The notes below the pieces were generated by a model, which saw only the letters and a program-made list of their open reading frames with translations, was not told where the DNA came from and made no database searches. The position numbers were made by a program, and so were the translations under genes. This document shows, piece by piece, positions 1 to 12,639 of a stretch of DNA of 64,000 nt; the first letter of the stretch is position 1; every line of letters starts with the position of its first letter. The stretch comes from Falciphora oryzae (taxonomy: Eukaryota; Ascomycota; Sordariomycetes; Magnaporthales; Magnaporthaceae): the NCBI GenBank assembly GCA_000733355.1, contig JNVV01000006.1:1462438-1526437 (forward strand). The letters are read 5' to 3'.

Positions 1-3000
1 AGCCTCTCGCCGACTCCCCCAGACACTAGAAGAGTCAATATCTCGTCTGAACATCTGATGGTGGTCTGATCGCTAGGGGTGTGAGCGGAACCAACAGCCT
101 CACTATCCGTCGACCCCCTTCGCCGATTGTCTTTTTAAAATCGCAAGAGCTACCATGTTAAACCCTGGTAGGTGAACTGCACGATTGTGACGACGCAGCT
201 TGGCCACCGGTAGCTCCAAGGCTCAAGCCGTCTGGCAAGGACCATGCCGCTCCTGGTCGGAATGTCCGCCGCCGCCGCGTCCGGAGAGAGCCTTCGAGGA
301 TGAATTCTACCTGCGCTATTCCCATAGGCAAGCCCGCGGGCAAGAATGGCGGGAGGGATGGAAAGTGGTTCGAGTCGACACAATTTCATTTCCCCTGAAG
401 CCGTAAGCAACCTCAAGCCTCACCTTTTCCCAACATCCGTGACTGAACACTAGGAAATGAAGCGATATGATGAGATGATTTACCAATATCAAATTACAGT
501 AGCAGCGTGAGGCCTACAAGCGTTAAGAGGATGTCGGCCATCACAGCTTGCGAGAGCAGCGTGAGTTCGTTCCCAATTCTGTGTAGAGTTCGTCCTCCCT
601 AGCCCCTGAATCCTGGGTGGGAGACGATTTTGCCATTATCCTCCATATTTTAGCTTCTCTAACAAAAAAAAAAAAAATGAGAACCTTGTTGGCGCAGCTC
701 AAGGGCCCTAGTTCCGTCATGCAGCGGGAGCCTTTGCGGCTGGAAGGGATGCCGTGATGACAGAAATTGCCGGCAACAATAACACGAGATGCCTGCCAGA
801 ACCTTCCGGAAACCAGCAGTAGCGCGCTTCCTCGGCCATGCTCACTGCCATCCATTGCCGCGAGGGATACCGACAGATCAGCCAGCCGTTCAGGGTGACT
901 GGCCCCCGAAAAAGGGGGTGGTGGCAGCGATGGCGCTGCTAGTCGGTCACTGTGACGGCGTCCACCACGGCGCGCCGCTTCCGAGGCACAACAGAAGCAC
1001 CGGCGGTGGCCAGGGTTGGAGCTTCACAACAGCCTACCGAGAAAGAATCACGGGCGTCTTCGCAGCCGTTGTTGTTGTTGTCCGTCTTCCTCGTTCCTTT
1101 TACGGCGCGGCATCGCTGTGGTGACACGGCAGCCAGCACGCAAGCTTCTCCTAGCCCCCGTTGGCCGGCGGCGTCGGGCCTCCCGTCGGCTCGGCCACTG
1201 TCTCAGTCTCGGACCGGTCAGGCCGTCGGAGAAAAGACTCATTCCGGAAGACCAGAAAGGGGTGGGCCGGTTACACGGCGCCAGGGCCGCTGCGTCCGTT
1301 CGGTCGACGGTTCCCCCCAGCGATTGGATGGATACAAGAAAAAACGGCGGTGGGGCCTGTGGGCGCCAGGCGAGATTGACAGCTCATCGGAGAGAGACCT
1401 CAGCCCCCGGCATCGTGGTACAAAATGCAGCGGGCCGGGAGAAGGGACCGGCCTGGCTTCTTCGACTCCCAGGGGTATGGGAGAGCCGGGAATCATGACG
1501 GCCACGCGCCTCTGCTTGTCCGACGACAAGTCGCATCCCGTCGTGCTCCCGAACCATGGCACTTGCCATGATGCATCTCAGAGGTGGCCACCGTGGTGGC
1601 AACACCGTGCTATGACTCCGACCAGAGAAGCCGTCGTCGGGGGGGGGGCCGAGATAGCCGGGCGAACCGCTGAGGGGGCCGGCTTCCCTCCCGTGCCTCT
1701 CTGGCCAGGGGCCATCGCCCTGGCCACTCTCGCAGACCGGCCGAATCCGATCCTCACCATGCCTGCCTGCGTCGGTGGCCTGCGTCACTTGGCGCACGGT
1801 TGCTTGCCGCTGTTATTTCCTGCTCGTCTCGTCAGGATGCTGTGACGACAAACCACTGCCGGCGGAGCAGGTTTTCCGCCTCGGCCCTTGCTAGGCGAGA
1901 TGGATGGGCAGGGCAGGAACTAAGAAGACACCAACGTGGGTAGGTGAAGCGGTGTATCCTCAAAGTAATCTTCATTGGCTCCAGGGAAGTTTCGCTCCGA
2001 CTGGGACGATCAGAGGGTCGTTCCACACTCTATCCCGTCTTTCCCTTCGGCCAGGCCCGCCTCGTCACACGCTCAAGCAATCCACACGCATGTTCTCTCA
2101 GCCCTCCCTTCTAGCAGGCTAGCACGTCAGTTCCTTGTCTGCTTGGCTAGGTGCCCACCGCACTTTCTCGTGACCGCTTCCCCAAACAGCGGAGGGGATA
2201 CGTCAGCAGACAGACGGGCTGGGCTGTTACCCTGCCCGCCCAGTCAGGTCTGCATCACGCTTGGTATCCCGCACCACAATTTTAGACATGTATGCAAACC
2301 TAAAGGAGTGTCACCGATGGACAAGGACGCGCAAGCGGCGATTCCCGAAGGTAGCACACATAGCCGCTGGAAGGGGTTCCGACGGAAGGAGGCAGGCACT
2401 TGGCTCATCTGCCCAGCCCCGATTCCGGAATCTGGCGGTTTGCCTCCATTTCCCGACCTGTCCTGCGCTTGGCCGAATGCAGTTGAGCAAGCGAGGGTTG
2501 AAAAGTTTGATTTTAGGGCACTCGCCGGGAAAAAAGGCCCACGGGTCACCTGTAGCGCCCTCCCCTGGAGCGCCTGCCACACTCCGGGACGGCGGGCCTG
2601 GCTAGGGCGGACACCAAGAGCCATGTGCCGCTAGGGCTTGCCTGTCAACCTTTCCGGCCTCGGAGAAATTTTTCTGGTTTCTTCGCCTGTCTGGGCGGCC
2701 GCAGATCCGAGGAGCACGGTCAAGCCGGTGTGCGAGCAAGTTTTCGGGCGAGGCAGAGATCAACGCTGAGGATGCATACCGCCTCGGGCACCTGGCGTGT
2801 GTGGCTTGGGATGAGACCTCAACCGGAGACGGCGGCCCACGGCACCAAAGCCAAGACCCCCGCGCGCCAGGAGGAGCCTGCAGGCAAACCAAACAAGGCG
2901 AAGAGGGAGAAGAGAAGAACTTGATTGCAGTAACCATGACACCAGTGTTCAGATTGGGCTGATGAAGTGCAACGCCCTAGGTGCCAAGGACAGCATCTTG

Positions 3001-5514
3001 GGGCTAGGGCCAGGGCCGGCAGTATTGCTCTGGTCCCCCACCTCTTTGCTTTTGCGCAGCAACGTCGAGTGGCTCGGGGCAAGGTCCGAATGGACAGCCT
3101 CCAGCCAGGGTGTGTCGCTGGCGCCGGCATGGTTGGCCCTACCGCGAGGTCCGATGCGGATTCAAGGGGGTAGCAGAGCATGCAGTGGAGCAGCAAAAGC
3201 AAATCGGCGGAGGGGTTAACAGGATGGAAGCAAAGAGACGATGCCCGCCTTGTCTGACGGGCCATTGGGAGCGCATGCCGATCCTAGTCAACATGCGAGC
3301 TGGTTGCTTCCACAGCGCGAGGCTACACAGCTCGCCAGGTCAGAGGTGGAGTGTTGGCTGCATCGCTGCTGCTCGCAGAGGCATGGCACGGCAGGACAAA
3401 CATCGAGTCGGCGGGTCTGACTTGATGTTGGCGGGTGGGATTCCGGTGACCGGTGCATGGGGCTACCCAAAAGCTCTTGTCTGTGTTCGTTGAGATTTGC
3501 GAGCCCTTGCCAAGTCTATGGTGGGCGGGGAAACAGTGGGCCTCGCATGCGACGTGCGATGGACGAGATTCTAGATGGAAGCCAAGTTGAAGAAGAGGGA
3601 TGGAACAAGGGGCCGAAACCGCGAAAGCTTCCATGCGTGCCGCTTGGTCTCAACGTGGCGTTGCTCAGCCAGGCCTCCTGCAGGGCTAGAACGAATCCAT
3701 GGAAGGAAAGGAGAAGGAGAAGCAAGGGGAGAGGGAGGAAAAAAAAGAAAAAAGAAAGAACAGAAAAAGCAAGCAGGTTCGCCTCCAGCAGAGGGCTGGA
3801 GAAGAGAAAAGTCGGAGAGCGGTCCGTGGCTGTGAGTGGGCAATCATGGCCGAGGACGGTGAGCTGTCCGAGCCTCGTCCCTTGCAACTCCTGAACATGA
3901 TGGCTTCTTTCTGGGTCCCGGAAACCCGACTCGCCGGTGCTTATGGGAGGCTTGCTGTTGTGATAGAATTTTGTGATGGCTGCCGCAAAAGCGACACATC
4001 GACTTTTCCATGCTACTTCCGGTTGGGCTGGCTCGCCGTGGCTTATCGTCGCCCTAGCACGTGCGTAATTGCTTAAACTTTAATAATTCTCCACCGTGCT
4101 CCACCACTCACCAACCCCACCACCCTAACGCCCTCACCAGCCCACGGCTGTCATAGACCTGTCATTCTGCGTCGGCGCCATCGTCCGTGTTGTGTTTGTG
4201 CCGGGTTTGCCCAACACTCCAAGCGGATTTGATTGCCTTCTATGCCGGGCCTAACCTTATGGGGCTGGCGGGGCTGGTTGGGCACGCTAGGGGGATCAAG
4301 GTGAATCACCGAGAATGGGGCGTCTTGTCTCTTTCGTCTTTCGTTCGTCAACCAAAAGACCCTTCCCTCCCTGGCTCCCTGGTCTGGCCTAAAACTTCTT
4401 CGGGGCTTGGCTTTTTTTTTTTTTCCTGGTTCTTGCTTGTTCTACCGCTTCTTTCTTTCCTTCTTTCCCTTCCTCGGGCCTTGACCGACGCCCCCCTTTT
4501 CCTTCTTCGCCGGGGGTCGCGGGAGGCCGTCACGGTAGATTACGGCCTGGTTTGGGTATAGCCGCAGCCAGCTCCCCCGAAGCCATCCCTCCTGAGAATC
4601 CGGTTCGTGGCAGGCAACTTTGGGATTAATCTGCCATCCAAAAGAATTTCCCGATGACAGATCACACTGAACACTCAACTACCAGCGCCAGAGCCTGGCG
4701 GTTTCACGGACTTGGATACCCGGTGGAACCTGGCCACCCTGGCGAGCCCGGTTACTGGACTCGAGACGTTTGTCGTGTTCGCATCACAGCAGACAAAAGG
4801 GCCATGGTCGTTGGTGGGCTGCAACATCAAGCTCACATATGTAGAAGTGGCCTGGGCGTGGATTCAGAGGCCAGGCCCACCGCCCCTGGCCTCCACATGA
4901 TCTGAGCTTAGATTGACACTAGCAGGCCCCCTGTCCATCCATCAGCCGGGCTTCTTTCCTCGACGACCATCGCGCTCCGCGGATCCGGTCTCACTCTAAC
5001 TCGGGGGTTGAGCCGTGTGTCTGCGGTCCATGGAAATAGATTCGTCAACTTCGGCGATGCGTGTCCCTCGCGTCGCCCTGCTAACCCAAAAGAGCCATCG
5101 CCGACCCGGCTGCTAATTAGAAAAATAAAAATCACCCATCATTACACCCGGGAGGGGTTGCCAGGAAATTCAAATGCGAGGGAAGAAGAAAAATGTCTCA
5201 AGCCGGGCGCCAGTGATGCAGAGCCGTGAGTAACCGATCCCTCAAAAATGCCCGCTCTCTAAACCCCCGTTCTTTATTTTTCTTTATTACCGTGTGCCGG
5301 ACTCCGTCCATCCTTGTATAACCCGTATTCCAAGCCCAAACCAAAGTATGGTTGAAAGGGAAAAAAGAGGAACAAAAAAAGAAAAGAAAAAGGGGGATGG
5401 CAAGCTCGTGCAGCTGGTGGGCGCTTGCCGATGCCACCGTGCCCACCATCACCAGATTAGCCTCTTCAGGCAGGGAGTGTCGCCTCGTCGCCAATAACCC
5501 GAACTAGTCCTTCT
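1..5514. other. gene-poor intergenic block
   Basis: No gene could be supported here. The longest open frame (952-1845, plus, 297 codons) is arginine-, serine- and proline-rich, matches no family I know and lies in GC-rich DNA where long frames arise by chance. A 14-base A run (664-677), a 13-base T run (4412-4424), a purine-rich stretch (about 3700-3775) and a pyrimidine-rich stretch (about 4411-4480) are visible. The 3' end of a neighbouring gene could lie near position 1, but nothing shows it. Confidence 0.5.
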
Positions 5515-6860
5515 CTAGTTGGGCGTGTCGCGCAGAGGAAAGTACATGGCTGGCCGGGGCTCGAGGTTCCAGGACTCGCTGCGGACGCTGGGGCCAAACG
5601 CGCCGTCCCAGGCCGCCTTCAGATCCTTGGGGATGTTCCAGCCCAGGCGGGTGCTGCGGCAGCGGACGCGAACCAGGTGGCGCTTGGCCCCGCCGTTGGT
5701 GAAGGCGTCGCGGCGGTGGAGGACGGCCAGGTTGTTGATGAAGTGCATGTCGCCCGGCTGCGTCCTGATGCGCAGCTCGATGCGGTGCGCAATCTCCTCG
5801 ACCACGTCCAGCGCCGCCAGCTGCTGCTCCGTCGGCTTGGGCAGCTGCTCGTCCCGCGGGTGCGCGGCGCTGCCCAGGAGCGGGGTGCGCCCGAAGTTGA
5901 CGATAAGCTTGCCGCCCTCCATGAAGATGGCCGGCCGCGTCTCGAGGCGCGGGATCGCAAAGGTGAAAGGAGAGGCCAGCGCCGCGATGAGGTCCGGACG
6001 CGTCGATGCCAGGAGGTTGTAGATGGCATAACACGACGAGATGACGCAGCTGCCACCCTCCGAGGCCTGCCCGCGGGTCAGCCAGCCAATGACGTCACCG
6101 TCCTCCTCATTGTGGAATGTCTGTCTTGACGTTAGCGACATGGAAGAGGGCCGAGGCAGGCAGCAGGAGAGGAGAAGCGGGAGGCACATACGATGGACTT
6201 GTTCGAGTGGCGGTGATGGTTCATGGCCGTCTCGCTGGACCGGTTCTCGACAATGTGGACTTTTTCGATGAGGCGGACGGGTTAGAAAAGAAAAAGAGCG
6301 GCCACAGTCGGTGGGGGGCGGCTCGCCGGGGAAACCCTTACCCAACATGTTGCCCTTGGAGTCCTGACGACCGCGCTGGTCGGCGATGTAGGATTGGACG
6401 CCCAGGTACACCAGGGTGAGATCCTCGACCGAGAAGTTCTGGGGGTTGAGGCCGCGGATGAGACCGAAGCCCCTGCCCTCGTGGATGTCCTCGGAGATGC
6501 CATCGAGCGCGCGGCCTAGGGCGCCCAGTGGGAACGTCTCCCGAGAGACCTTGCTGCCGTTGAGCTCGAGGGCTGTGGAGGGGAAAAGATGGGGGTCGTC
6601 AGCATCTGACACGCGATGGATGCGGACAGGTTGAAGCGGCTTAGCTGACACTTGAAGTGCTGAAGAGCAGCAACGATCTCGGAGAGATCAGACTCTGTCA
6701 GCTGGTAGACGTATTTGCTCTGGTCCGCATAGTCGGCGCCCGTAAAGGCGAGCTTGCTGTTCAGCCAGGCCGGGAACCCGGCGGGAAGCTGGCCTTGCTC
6801 TGCGATAACAGAAGCAGGAGAAATCTGCGAGGCAGGCAGGGAAGCGTCGACGGAAGCCAT
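5515..6860 (-). CDS. TauD/TfdA-family Fe(II)/2-oxoglutarate dioxygenase
   Basis: Four exons on the minus strand: 6860-6650, 6572-6342, 6259-6192 and 6120-5515, giving 371 residues. The intron phases agree and each intron has a GT donor and AG acceptor. The protein has the fungal TauD layout: an N-terminal segment starting MASVDASLP, a central segment with VHIVENRSSETAMNHHRHSN, then the metal site TFHNEED (His173, Glu175 as HxE) and the distal LHRRDAF (His305), with Arg317 twelve residues later. This fits the family facial triad and the 2-oxoglutarate-binding arginine. The family hydroxylates small organic substrates, for example taurine or other sulfonates, using O2 and 2-oxoglutarate; the substrate here cannot be told. 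There is no signal peptide, so a cytosolic enzyme is likely. A TATATA element lies about 60 bp upstream of the start. The gene stands alone, more than 2.7 kb from its neighbours. Confidence 0.88.
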
Positions 6861-9621
6861 CTTGGAACTGATGTGGTACGGGGACAGGCCAGGAGCAGTC
6901 TTGTGAAAAGGAGCGAGCGGTATATATGAAGGGCTAATGGGAAAGGAGCGACTGAGAGAGCTCTGAAGTGGAAGATGGAGTGGTGGTGAGAGGATAAGTG
7001 GTAATGACGTTCATGGAGCGAGGCCATGGACTTAAATATCCCCTCGATGCCAGCCCAGCAGGGAAGCCGGACAGACATGAGGCTTCGCCTCAAGGCTAGA
7101 GGGCGGTGAGTCCCGGCCTGCCAGGTGACAAGGTGAACAAACTTTGAAGCTGAACCCAGAGTCAACAAGTGACAAGGTGCCGAAGGGTACGTGCAGGCAA
7201 GCTGGTGACAGGAGAGTGCTAGCGAACCGGGGAGGCTATCCCGAGCCGTACTAGGATACTGACCGCTCAACCTCCCGCTGGCAGGGGGTGGCGCCACGGC
7301 CTGCAAATCGCCGACGTGCCTTGGCTTTTTTTGTTCTTTATTTTTTTGTCCTTCCTTTTCTTCTTGCTTCCCCCAAGCGTCTCTCGCCACGGAGCGATCA
7401 ACACCCAGCAGCCGTGTAAGGTGACGAGAGGGTGACAGCAGCAACGAGGTTTCCCACCCGGGTGCTCTTGGTCATCAACTCTGAGGAGGGAGGAGCCCTG
7501 ATATCGAGAACACGGCATCACGGTGTACACCAGAAAGTTAGCCATGACATCCTAGAATACACAAATACGTCGATCAAATTCAACATTTTCGCCGGTGCCT
7601 CCGCCCGCAGCACTTGCCGCAAACCAAACGACAGGGAGGGACGCGCGGGCGCGAGGGCTTGGATCGACATATGCCCTTCCGAGATGGCTCTTGTCACCTT
7701 CTATTGGGATTGGAGACCACGTCCTTCGACCTCCCGAGCCATCCCGTCCGCGTGCAGCTTTCCCCGTGCCCAAGCTTCTTTGCTCGGCCGAGAGCTGTTG
7801 ACAGGAGGGAAATGAAAGAAACTAGGGCGGCCCAAGGTCCTCGGCCGCCGTGGATACTAGTTGAATCTTCGACTGGGATTTTTAATATAAAAACATGGAT
7901 ATGTCGTTGCCATTCTTCCTGCCGGCGCTTGTAACCGCCTTTTACTGACCGGTCTTGAAGCACACGACTAGCATTCAATTCTTTTCGCTGCCCGCGTACC
8001 ACAGACACGTGCTGTGCTGCCGCACTAGACAGTCGCTTCGGACGAAGAAGGGAGAGAGGCTGTACCTTGAAACCCAGGCTAGCCGGGGTGTGACTTGAGC
8101 GGCGGCCCAGGGCTCAGGTGCTGTTGCAAACCCTGACCCGCGTTGTCGTTACGCTGACCTTTGCAGCTTGCGGCGCCAGCAGCCACCCGTCCGGTTTGTT
8201 TTTGACCGGACGGTTGTATGCATGTGTTGCGTATCCAAGGACCCCGGGACAGTCGTTGTTGGCACGGCGTAGTCCAAATCGGTTCCCGGCAGACAGTGTG
8301 TGCGATGCGGGAACGAGAAGGGCGCACCCCCTTCTTATACTCCTACCCGCTCCTGTTAGTTCCACACCATGTGGGTATCCTAACCGGCTCCGGGCGCTAC
8401 AGAGGAGGTCGCCGTCGTTGGGAGATCATGGAGGCCGGCATGTAGCGCCGAGGCCCTCACGCGCTCGGACGGCGGCAGTCATATATACCCGGCCCTATGG
8501 AGCACAGCCATGGGATTGTGACTGCCAAGGCGACCAGGGGACACCGTACGGTCTGGGATGGGGATGTTGGTGTCGATACAGCCATGCATGTCGCATCCAT
8601 GGGTCCGTGTGGATTGCATGGGAGGAGCCGCATCCTACACTTGATGGAGGTGGTCTCTTCCCACCCCACCCGTCCTGTCCTGTCCCCGTTGCCGGCCGGC
8701 GGCAACAGGTGTCACCATCGGAACGTGTAAATGGATGCAGATGAGTCTGGATGGATTGATAGGTAGATAGATATGTAGGCAGGTAATTATCGCTGCTGGG
8801 GCCTGCACGGGTGTGATTGGCTGTGGCTGGCTGTGGTTGTGATTTCTGCTTGCTTTTTTCTCTTCTCTTCTTCCTTTTTCCCCACCTCCTTTTTTTTTTC
8901 GTCCTCTTTCACTCTTCCACTCCCCGCGCGAGGGCAAGGAGAACTGGATATCGAACAGGTGGATATACCCACCACCATGCGCATACCATTTTCTTGGCCG
9001 CGGATGCTGCGCCATGCTTGCGGTATTGTGCATTGTGTTGCAGCCGCTGGGCGCGTGGGCAGGCAGGTCAGAGCTTCAGGACATCCGGGCCTGGGTGGTG
9101 ACTGCCCGCGTCGTTGTGTCCGCCAAGCTGGGCTTCCGTTGTCCAACTCGCCACAATGCAGTCCGGCGGGGAAATAAGCAAGCAAACAAACTCGATAGGT
9201 AAGTAGGGAGGTAAGCGAGTAACGGCCCACCAACCAGGTTGGCGGCCAATACGCGGAGCGAGTCCCAAGAGGGCGCGCCCCCTGCGCTTTCCAGCGCCGG
9301 GCCCATCTTCTCTGGGTCCCGGACGGCGAGGGCGCTGTCAAGACGGAGCGATGCAGGGATATCGCTGCCATGGCCGTTGTGGTGGGCGGACGCTAAATCC
9401 CGCGGAGCGAATTGTGCGACGCGTCTGTGTGTGCTTGTAGATTGCAGCTGGATTCTTGCCTGAGGAGCGAATCGCATTCCACCGGCACCTCGGGCCCGGC
9501 TCCCCGGCGCATCCGGTTCTGTTCGACTGCAGGCCCAAGACGGGCGTATTGGCGAAGAGGGGGGGAAGGCGAAGAGTCTGCTCGTGTTCACGGCCCTGTT
9601 GGCCCCTAGTCGGCCGCCGTT
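6861..9621. other. intergenic region between dioxygenase and transcription factor
   Basis: Apart from the TATA-like element at 6921-6926, I see no gene. The minus-strand ORFs at 8635-9591 are low-complexity shadows over a pyrimidine-rich plus-strand tract (about 8850-8920). A GATA/GGTA-type tract lies at 8756-8785 and a second GGTA-rich one at 9196-9222. This is the 3' flank of the transcription factor gene. Confidence 0.45.
6921..6926 (-). promoter_or_regulatory. TATA-like element of the TauD-family gene
   Basis: A TATATA hexamer on the minus strand, 61-66 bp upstream of the dioxygenase start codon at 6860. The distance fits a fungal core promoter with a short leader. This is inferred from sequence and spacing only. 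Confidence 0.45.
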
Positions 9622-12600
9622 TCAGCCCGGCCAGCTGCGCGGCATCCAGTTTTGCTCGTACATCTGGGCTACAAAATAATATTCGTTCTCGACCTCGCTA
9701 CTCTGTAGAAGGTCCCGCCACTGTGCCTCTGTAGAAGACACATGCGACTATGTCAGCACTAGATTCGCCCGCAAATGCCAGTGGGCACCAAGCGAGGGGC
9801 ACCCTTGGTAAAAGGCGCTGACAGCTGGGCAAGCATCTGGGTGTGCTGTGTCGTTCTTCTTACCATGCTCCTTTGCGTATCTGCGCATGTACGCGACAAA
9901 CTCTGTCGCTTCGTTGCCCGAGTGGGTCCGCAGGTCGTCGGTTTTGAAGTCGGGGGCGAACACTTTGCTTCCGCCCCGGTAATGAAAGTAGGCCAGCAGA
10001 GTGATGGCCCCTGTGGGACAGGGCAGAAAATCAAATCGTCAGCGTCGTGTCGAGGGGCGGCATCCGCGTCAATCAAGATCTCCCCCGCTGTCCAATAAAG
10101 CAAACCGAAATTGGACACCACACCATTGTGGAGCCAACCCAAGTCATGTCGATCGAGATCTTGCCCCAGCATGTTCTGGGCCCTTGGCGTCGTCGTACTC
10201 ACCCAGGTAGTATTGCTTGACTTTGTCCTCTCTCGCGAATCGCCGCTGGTGAGGCAGTGGCAACGTTAGCATGTGCTTCTCGCAAACAAACCAACAGGAC
10301 AGACAAGCGACCTACCTCGATCCCGTGCTTGCGCGCATAACTGGCATCGTGCTGGATGACGAGGGCGATGTTGTGCAGCAGCACAAAAGTCACCAGGTAC
10401 GTGGTCAGCCACGTCTTTTGCTTGTTCTCCTGCGTGAGCCTTTGCAGTAGCTCGAGCGTGTCGTGTCGGAACTTGGCCTGAATCTGGTGGATCAGGATCG
10501 AGTCCAGCTGCGCGCCCATGACGGGTGGCAGCGGTATCTTGCCGTTGAGGGGGCTGGTCTCGTCCATCAGGTCGTGCGTCATCCCCAGCGTCTCGTCGCC
10601 CACAATCTCAAACGACGTTGTCGTCAGCCGGATCGACATCCAGAGCTCGAGCGTGTTGAGCAGCAGCTGTCTCTCCTTGCGGTCCATCCCAGAGTCCGCA
10701 AGCATCCGTATTGCCAGGCTGTAAGTTCGCCACAGGAGCTTCTTCTCCTTATTCACCAGTTTCTTACAGCACTCCTCGATGCCGTTCTTGATGTAGGTGT
10801 CATAAGAGCCCTTCACGGCCTCCATGTCCACCAGTGCAAATGGGGGGATCTTGACAGATCGCCTGACGCCGTCGACAACCCATGAGCGCTCTAGCCGGTC
10901 GCCTTCCTGCGGGACAAACTGGCGCACCTGAAGCTCCACAAACTGCCCCGTGAAGCCCTCGGTCACGCGTATTGTCCTTATCTCGTCGGATGCCCAGCTC
11001 GAAATTTCGTCGGCCACCATGCCGTCTTTCCAGCGGCGTGTCCATTCGTAGCCCTTGACCGGCCCCGTCTTGGAAAGAACCACGTCGTTTATCTTCAGCC
11101 GGAGGCAGGGTAGCCGCCAGACCTTATTCGTGTTGGCCACCTTCTTGCATGTGCCACACGGGCCCTTGTCGTCGTCGGGATCGGTAAGACACTACCGGGG
11201 AGACATCCGGGTTAGTAGCAGGGCATGCTGGGTGTGCCCAAAAGCGTGCATGTAGGGCGGAGGTTGTCCTATAAACAGAAAAGGGGAAGAAACTAGAAAA
11301 CAAGAATGGACTCACTCTAATCCGTTGCATTCGACATCTTATGCAACTGCCAATCTTCCTCGTGTAGGCTGTCTTTTGCCGTTCTGCATGGTCTTTGAAA
11401 GGGCCGCGTTTCGCGGGCGGGGCCCTCTGTGTCAGAAACATCGTGTCGAGCTCGGGAGCTCTGCCGTAGACATCCATTCCGCCAGCAGTCCCTTCACCAA
11501 CCACGGCATTTGGTGGGCCGTAGCCGGCGACCAATCCGTATCTGGGTCCAAGATCTCCCATAGCGGCCAAGCTGCTGTGGGCGGGCAAAGGTGTCTCCGC
11601 CCTCATCGAGCTGGGCACATAGGGGGTTGTTTGCTCCATCACCTGAGAGACCGGCTGTAGAGATACCGCGGCAAGGCGGGAATTACTGGGCACAGGCCTC
11701 GAGTAGGCTGTGGTTGTTACGCCTCCGGGGTAGAGCATCGTCTCGCTGGACGTGTGGGGCTGCTCAATACCGACTGGTCTTGATGGAGGCAAGGACGGGT
11801 ATTGTGGCAGGTACCCGCCTAGTAGCGCGGCATCGTCGCAGCCCAGCAAGCCGGATACCTCTGCAGCCGCGGTGGTAAACGCATGGTAGTCGGGAGTCTG
11901 GCTCGGCGCGAGGGCTGTAGAGGTTGAAGTAGCGTCAACTACGTCAAGTCGGCTGCCGCCATCGTACTCATAAGACGCCGTGGCGGTCATGGATGGGTAG
12001 TTTTCTGCAGCCAGTCACTGTCAGTACGAGGCGGTTTCACGCCCGTGATACAAGGGTATACTGACCATCTTGCGACTCGTAGCTCACACAAGGGTTACAA
12101 GCAGCGAAACTTGAAAGACAGTCGGCTATTCGGGAGCCGTTCAATCCTAATAGAGATGCTGTGGGCTCCGGAGCAGCCGCAAGAGTTCGATATGGGTCCA
12201 TATGGGCAGCGTCGCGCTCGTAGTGCCGCTCATGATCAACCTTTACGTGGTGATGATCTCCCAGGTGACAAGGCGTAAATGGGGGCGGCATGGATACGGC
12301 GGTATCGACGCGAGGCCGTTTGTGACGATGCTGCTCACTAAGCTCCAGAAGACTGGCGACGGGGACCTCAAGGGTGACCGCAGCCTGCTCAACAACACTA
12401 GGAGGCTGTTCGTGCGGTTGGGCAACTTGGAGGAGCTGAGGAACCGAGACACTAAGGATCTGTGCTGCCTGCTCGAGTATATACTGGCGGTCTGTTGGGG
12501 AGAGGAGCGGGGCTTCGGGGGTGGCGGGCAGCCCATGGTAGGCGGGAGCGTGAAATACACGCTCTACGGGGGTGCCCCCATGGCCATATGGCCGACGCCG

Positions 12601-12639
12601 TTTGAGCGTACTTGTATTGTGGCTGTTCTGTAGAAGCAT
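9622..12639 (-). CDS. Zn(II)2Cys6 fungal transcription factor with internal zinc cluster
   Basis: Six exons: 12639-12066, 12004-11316, 11191-10316, 10245-10203, 10010-9864 and 9728-9622, coding for 811 residues. The zinc cluster is split by intron 2. CIRCRMQRIR ends exon 2 and CLTDPDDDKGPCGTC opens exon 3, giving Cys412, 415, 422, 433, 436 and 450, that is C-x2-C-x6-C-x10-C-x2-C-x13-C. The cluster lies in mid-protein behind about 400 disordered Ser/Pro/His-rich residues, while most family members carry it near the N terminus, and the last spacing is long. After it come about 360 residues of mostly helical sequence with HDASYARKHGIE and a conserved-looking C terminus (YYLGAITLLAYFHYRGGSK, then YYFVAQMYEQNW). 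It probably acts in the nucleus as a DNA-binding regulator; its targets are unknown. Exon 4 is only 43 nt. The start at 12639 is the first in-frame Met; an upstream exon cannot be excluded. Transcription runs away from an 8-kb gene-free block. Confidence 0.85.
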